From Torymus aiolomorphi (taxonomy: Eukaryota; Arthropoda; Insecta; Hymenoptera; Torymidae), in NCBI GenBank assembly GCA_036365515.1, contig CM070873.1, forward strand, positions 215,869,376 to 215,933,375: 64,000 nt of DNA, written 5' to 3'. A program made the translations under genes and the position numbers. This document shows, in pieces, positions 60,401 through 64,000 of the stretch. How positions within the stretch are numbered: the stretch's first letter is position 1; every line of letters begins with the position of its first letter. The notes beneath the pieces are model-generated. The model was not told the DNA's origin and did no database searches. It saw nothing but the letters and a program-made list of their open reading frames with translations.

Positions 60401-62630
60401 CTCTATCTTTAAGAGTTTTTAACCTAAGAAGACGATTCATACTGAAGGAAGCTTTATAAAAGTAAAAATTTAGGTTTTGTTAAAAGCATGTCCGAAATAT
60501 GTTTTGGGTCATTTCTTGCGTTTTTTTCAATGATAGGGTTCACAAAATTAATTTAGCAAAAATGTATCAAAAAGAGCATAAAATTAAATTAAACAATTAA
60601 TAAAACGTATATTTTTTTGAAAAAAAAATTACATCTCGGTAACTTAAAATTAAAACTTTTAGAAAAAAATCATTTCAATGTATAATTATATAAGAACTCG
60701 GTGTGTGTGTGTGTGTGTACACACACACACCAGAAAATGTTCAGCTTATTACATGCATTGGATGTCGAGAACAAAATTAAATAAAAAAAAAAGAAATTTT
60801 TCGCCCTGACACAGTAATTGGAGTAAAAAATAACTTAATCGGGTTTTTTGTCAAAAATTGCATTATTTTCTTCTGAAATGTTAATATATTTTAATAACAT
60901 TTTAAGATTAAAAATATATTATTATAAAGCCTCCAAAATAAGCTGCGAATTAAATTTTTTCGATCAATTAGAACCAAAGTTATAGCGATTTCTTGAACAT
61001 TTTCGAAGAACTGTCGCTTTTATTTAAAAAACACACGATTTTGTCACTCATTTGTCAAAATATACTCCATCAATTAACAGTTTTGTTATATCCAAGGACG
61101 AGATAGAAGTTTTCAATGAAATAACAAATTAGAAAAAGATAAAACGCTAAAGAAGTAGTAAGTATAGGAACACAGAAACTTTACTGCTGGACGACTGAAC
61201 AAAGCAACATCTACCTAGAACTTCAAAGCATTAATAAGAAAAATGGATTTCGGATAAGGTAAAGAAGTATAACAAATTAACATTAAAATATGAGTATAAA
61301 ATCGCTACAACTTTTGATGAAAAAACTTGACTGGCGGCTTATTTTGAAGGTTCATACTATCGATGTAATAAATAAATAGTGAACTAGTAGTAGAAAAGTG
61401 TAATACTGGTAAGAAAGGTACGAGTTCAGTACTAGAAAGAAATCGAAGAAATAGAATAGAACTTTAACAATTCATTAAACAAAAGAAAAATAAAATATAC
61501 GGTTTGGTATAGAAATGTAGCCTGGTCCAACATTGTAAATTCGAAATGTTGAAAAATACGAGAAAAAAATTACGGCACTGATGTTGCCTTGCACGTACGC
61601 GCTATATAGCTACAGCGAAGCACCTGTCGAGGCACACAGCACCCAAAGCCAGTACCTATAATACGCACTGGCCGGACTATAGCCTTCAATAGTTTACGGC
61701 GCAAACGCGCGTCGCTGGTATATACGCACACATACACGCGCCGGAGCAGTTTTCCCCTCAATGAAAAATAAGTCGGCGCTATGTATAGGGCAGGGATGTA
61801 GGGGTAGGCGTTTTCCGCCTACGGGGCACAACTGCTGCGGCGCCGCTTCCTCGCGGCGTTTTTCCGATTTCGTTCCCCCCTGGAGGCGAGCTCGCAACGA
61901 CCGCCCTCGCGGTGAATATTTCACAAGTGCTGCCTCCGTCTCGCTTTACGTCTCTCTTTCTCCAACCCCCCACCCGCTCAGCCCACCTCCTCCCCCTCTC
62001 GTGCCCTCTCGCTCGCTACTCGGCTCCCGAGTCCGGATCGATTCGAATGCGCGCGCGTGAATCGCCGGGGAGCGTGTCTTGCGGTAATTTAAAATTCGTA
62101 TTGCCCCCGTGCTGCCACTGCTGCTGCAGTCGCGCTCCCCCGGCAATGCGCCTCGAACATTTTTTTCTTCCTTTTTCCCTCCTTTGAGCCTAAGAACAAG
62201 AGGCGAAAATTAAAACGAAAATCAAATATTCTATTCGTCGGGTGTAGTGGGAAATGCTCAGCTGAGCATCATCTTATTGTACAGAAAGATGTCGCTATCA
62301 TACGGGAAGCTAGAGTACATACTTGATTACAGAAAAACGTATTGCGCTGATTTCGAAATTATTTAACTTAAAATAATACCTATAGGTACCTGTGAATTTA
62401 ATATTGTAACTTGACAATAACAAAATTTATCTCAGAATAAAATCTATGTAAATGCATTTTCATTTGCGTGTATTGCCATTGTTGAAATTAGACGTTCACG
62501 ATTTATGTATCTCATATAAAACAGCTTCAAAATTTGGGTATTATATTATCTAAAAAGTGCGACATGTAACGAATTTCAGCACAAATTTCAACTTGAAATA
62601 TATAAATTTCCCGCGTTTTGCAGTGCCATC
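57497..62630. other. Intergenic region between cpo and Mcm10
   Basis: CpG-rich patches lie at about 57.8-58.5, 59.1-59.75 and 61.57-62.2 kb, with about 1.8 kb of AT-rich DNA between the last two. A 24-bp GT/AC palindrome lies at 60,707-60,730. On the minus strand a strong donor-like CTT|GTAAGTACAT at 59,370 could end an upstream noncoding cpo exon. No protein-coding gene was recognised. Confidence 0.5.
60707..60730. repeat. (GT)n(AC)n palindrome
   Basis: A GT tract (60,701-60,718) runs directly into an AC tract (60,719-60,730), giving a 24-bp perfect palindrome able to extrude a cruciform. It lies in AT-rich intergenic DNA. Confidence 0.8.
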
Positions 62631-62755
62631 TTTAACCTTTAGAGGGCTGGGATTTGAAGTTTCAGAACGTCCTTGGAAATTGACCATGTTTGTGGCTAAT
62701 TGTACTGAGTTGTACTATTGCTCGAGTCGATGCGCCGGCCCTCTAAAGGTTGAAA
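62631..62755. repeat. 125-bp inverted-repeat element next to the Mcm10 promoter
   Basis: TTTAACCTTTAGAGGGCTGG and the inverse of TTTCAACCTTTAGAGGGCCG bound an 85-bp centre. A TTAA-like end followed by CCTTTAGAGGG recalls piggyBac-type termini, but this class is only a guess. It ends about 78 bp before the E2F-like site of Mcm10. Confidence 0.55.
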
Positions 62756-62832
62756 TGAAAAACTATTTGATCATACCTACCTACATATGATGTCTACGTT
62801 GATTACATACTTTGTGACTGACACCATGTAAA

Positions 62833-62901
62833 TTGGCGGGATTTCAGCCGCCTCGACTCGTGCTTATATACGTGCTCTCAGCTCTCACACATAGATCGTC
62901 A
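62833..62901 (+). promoter_or_regulatory. Mcm10 promoter: E2F-like site, TATA-like box and initiator
   Basis: TTGGCGGGA at 62,833-62,841 matches the E2F/DP consensus TTTSSCGC in the GGCGGGA orientation. A TATATA lies at 62,865-62,870, and TCAGCT initiator-like sequences follow at 62,878 and 62,899. The second puts an A about 36 nt from the TATA start. E2F control is well established for MCM and other S-phase genes in animals, so the site fits the downstream gene. The exact transcription start is inferred. Confidence 0.55.
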
Positions 62902-63114
62902 GCTCTGACACTTGTGCCCTAGTCGTTAAAAGTTAGCTAATTTTAGTTTTACAAATAATAAATAAGGAACATTCTGACAGATGTTAAAAATGTTGACCAT
63001 TAGCATTAAATGTAGTTGACACTAAATGTTAATAGTAAATTGTGATTGTTAAGGATAATAGTATTTTCAAATTAACTAAACTTCTGAAATGCATGTGTAA
63101 ACTTTTTAAAGCAG

Positions 63115-63257
63115 GTATTTGTATTAAATTATTTTAATTGAATAAAATTAATATTAAATGACCTTTATTTAAAGAAATTTTGAACATTTGTTTCCATTTC
63201 TTTAGTCAAATTAATATTTTTATAAGAGTATGACTTAAAATTTTCATTATATTACAG
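63115..63257 (+). other. Probable 5'UTR intron of Mcm10
   Basis: A donor-like AGCAG|GTATTT at 63,115 and an acceptor ATTACAG ending at 63,257, preceded by a T-rich tract, bound 143 nt of AT-rich sequence just upstream of the Mcm10 start codon. With this donor, an in-frame TAA (63,107-63,109) lies before the junction and supports the ATG at 63,295. The acceptor is convincing. The donor is the best of several in a weakly marked region and is inferred. Confidence 0.5.
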
Positions 63258-63294
63258 GTTTAAAGGAACAGATTTTCAAAAAGTAGATTTAACA

Positions 63295-64000
63295 ATGAAT
63301 AGTGATGATTCAGATGATGATCTTCTTGCTAATCTGTTGGCTAGTGCAAATGAGGATGAACAAATACCCAATAACACTAGTTCCTCTCAAAAACTTCCAT
63401 CTACTGCACTAAAGGAGCTTGATTTTAATTTTCTGGATGACGTATCTGATCATTTTGATGAAGACCAAACAAAAATAAAACCTCCAAAAGCAACCAATGA
63501 ATCTGTTCTGATTAATGAAGACTGTGGAAATTCTTCTGATGAAGAAGATAAAAAATATTTCGAACAACAGCGTTATTCAGAATATGGCAGAGAAATAAAA
63601 AATTTATTAAAATGCAAGGTATCTGAAAATACAATCTTGAGCACATTAGTGCTTAAGAAAGAAAATAATTTGAATACTTCAGTAGATAAAATAAATACCA
63701 CACCTAGAAGTAACAAATTTTCAAAACTAAAAGCTGCCAGTCCTTCATTATCAAATAATTTTAATTCATTGTTACAAAAAAGTGACAAAAACAGTTTGCA
63801 AGTCCAGGGTAGTTCTGACAATTCTGCTCACAAAGATGTATACAGTGATCCAGTTTTTGGTCTAAGAATTATAAGACCTTTAATTTCATCAGCCGAACTA
63901 TTGGAAAAAATGCAAGGGCGAAAAGCTGTCACTGTTTCAGCAATAAAATCATATTTATCAAATGCATTAATGGGAAATTCAACTGAAGACTGGGTAATAG
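63295..64000 (+). CDS. Mcm10: Mcm10 DNA replication factor, N-terminal part (runs off right edge)
   Basis: An ATG at 63,295 (context TTAACAATGA, A at -3) opens 235 codons without a stop to the window end. The N-terminus is acidic and disordered (MNSDDSDDDLLANLLASANE). A Ser/Asn/Lys-rich linker follows. Residues about 183-235 contain DPVFGLRIIRPLIS, then ELLEKMQGRKAVTVSAI, and end in DWVI. This resembles the conserved stretch leading into the OB-fold of Mcm10 proteins (DWV marks the beginning of the OB domain). Known role: Mcm10 binds the CMG helicase and DNA polymerase alpha and activates replication origins in the nucleus. The exon starts at the acceptor attacag|GTTT (63,257/63,258). The frame upstream of the ATG within this exon is open for 12 codons, but the likely upstream exon puts a stop in frame. 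The zinc-finger and C-terminal parts lie outside the window. Confidence 0.85.
   Translation, partial: MNSDDSDDDLLANLLASANEDEQIPNNTSSSQKLPSTALKELDFNFLDDVSDHFDEDQTKIKPPKATNESVLINEDCGNSSDEEDKKYFEQQRYSEYGREIKNLLKCKVSENTILSTLVLKKENNLNTSVDKINTTPRSNKFSKLKAASPSLSNNFNSLLQKSDKNSLQVQGSSDNSAHKDVYSDPVFGLRIIRPLISSAELLEKMQGRKAVTVSAIKSYLSNALMGNSTEDWVI

Noticed and set aside
1..64000. CRISPR arrays, operons or prokaryotic genes
   Set aside because: No regularly spaced short direct repeats or tightly packed genes; the spliced cpo and Mcm10 genes show this is animal nuclear DNA.

Overview
The window is insect nuclear DNA, most likely from a hymenopteran such as a parasitoid wasp. The insect assignment rests on the couch potato (cpo) protein sequence. 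The hymenopteran guess is inference from very long introns, abundant undepleted CpG, GA/CT microsatellites and alternating AT-rich and CpG-rich blocks. Most of the 64 kb is intron and intergenic DNA, and almost none of the short open frames are genes.

Two genes are supported. The first is cpo (the RBPMS-type RNA-binding protein) on the minus strand, occupying about 2.5-54 kb. Its glutamine/alanine-rich N-terminal exon lies at 52,946-53,914. A 45-kb intron follows. The single RRM is then split over four exons at 7,794-7,871, 6,881-6,934, 4,250-4,312 and 2,488-2,626. All junctions are in frame and join into a continuous RRM that matches the Cpo/RBPMS family. The C-terminal exons lie beyond the left edge. 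The second gene is Mcm10 (DNA replication initiation factor) on the plus strand. It starts at 63,295 and runs off the right edge, with an E2F-like site, a TATA-like box and a probable 5'UTR intron upstream. The two genes are divergently arranged, with about 8.9 kb between them.

The introns and the intergenic region carry mobile DNA and inverted repeats. The main set has terminal inverted repeats beginning CACGGAG or CACTGAG, flanked by TA: positions 1-687, 22,045-22,763, 25,315-26,134, 30,243-32,483 and 40,511-41,538. All five carry a tRNA-derived segment (box A and/or box B) whose 3' end lies about 230-305 bp from the same terminus. This composite of a DNA-transposon end and a tRNA-like module is the most unusual structure in the window. 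Other repeats are CCCTGGTAG-ended elements (1,671-1,910 and 21,887-23,145, the latter carrying a nested insertion), a 1.33-kb foldback with 378-bp arms (30,680-32,010), a 175-bp-arm foldback (37,203-37,628) and several small MITE-like elements (48,573; 56,659; 57,323; 62,631).

The cpo first coding exon has no in-frame AUG for about 300 codons, so its start is unresolved. An intronic cluster of three heat-shock elements sits next to a TATA-like sequence at about 38.9-39.06 kb. The great majority of CpG-rich patches in the introns have no identifiable gene and may hold alternative promoters or first exons.
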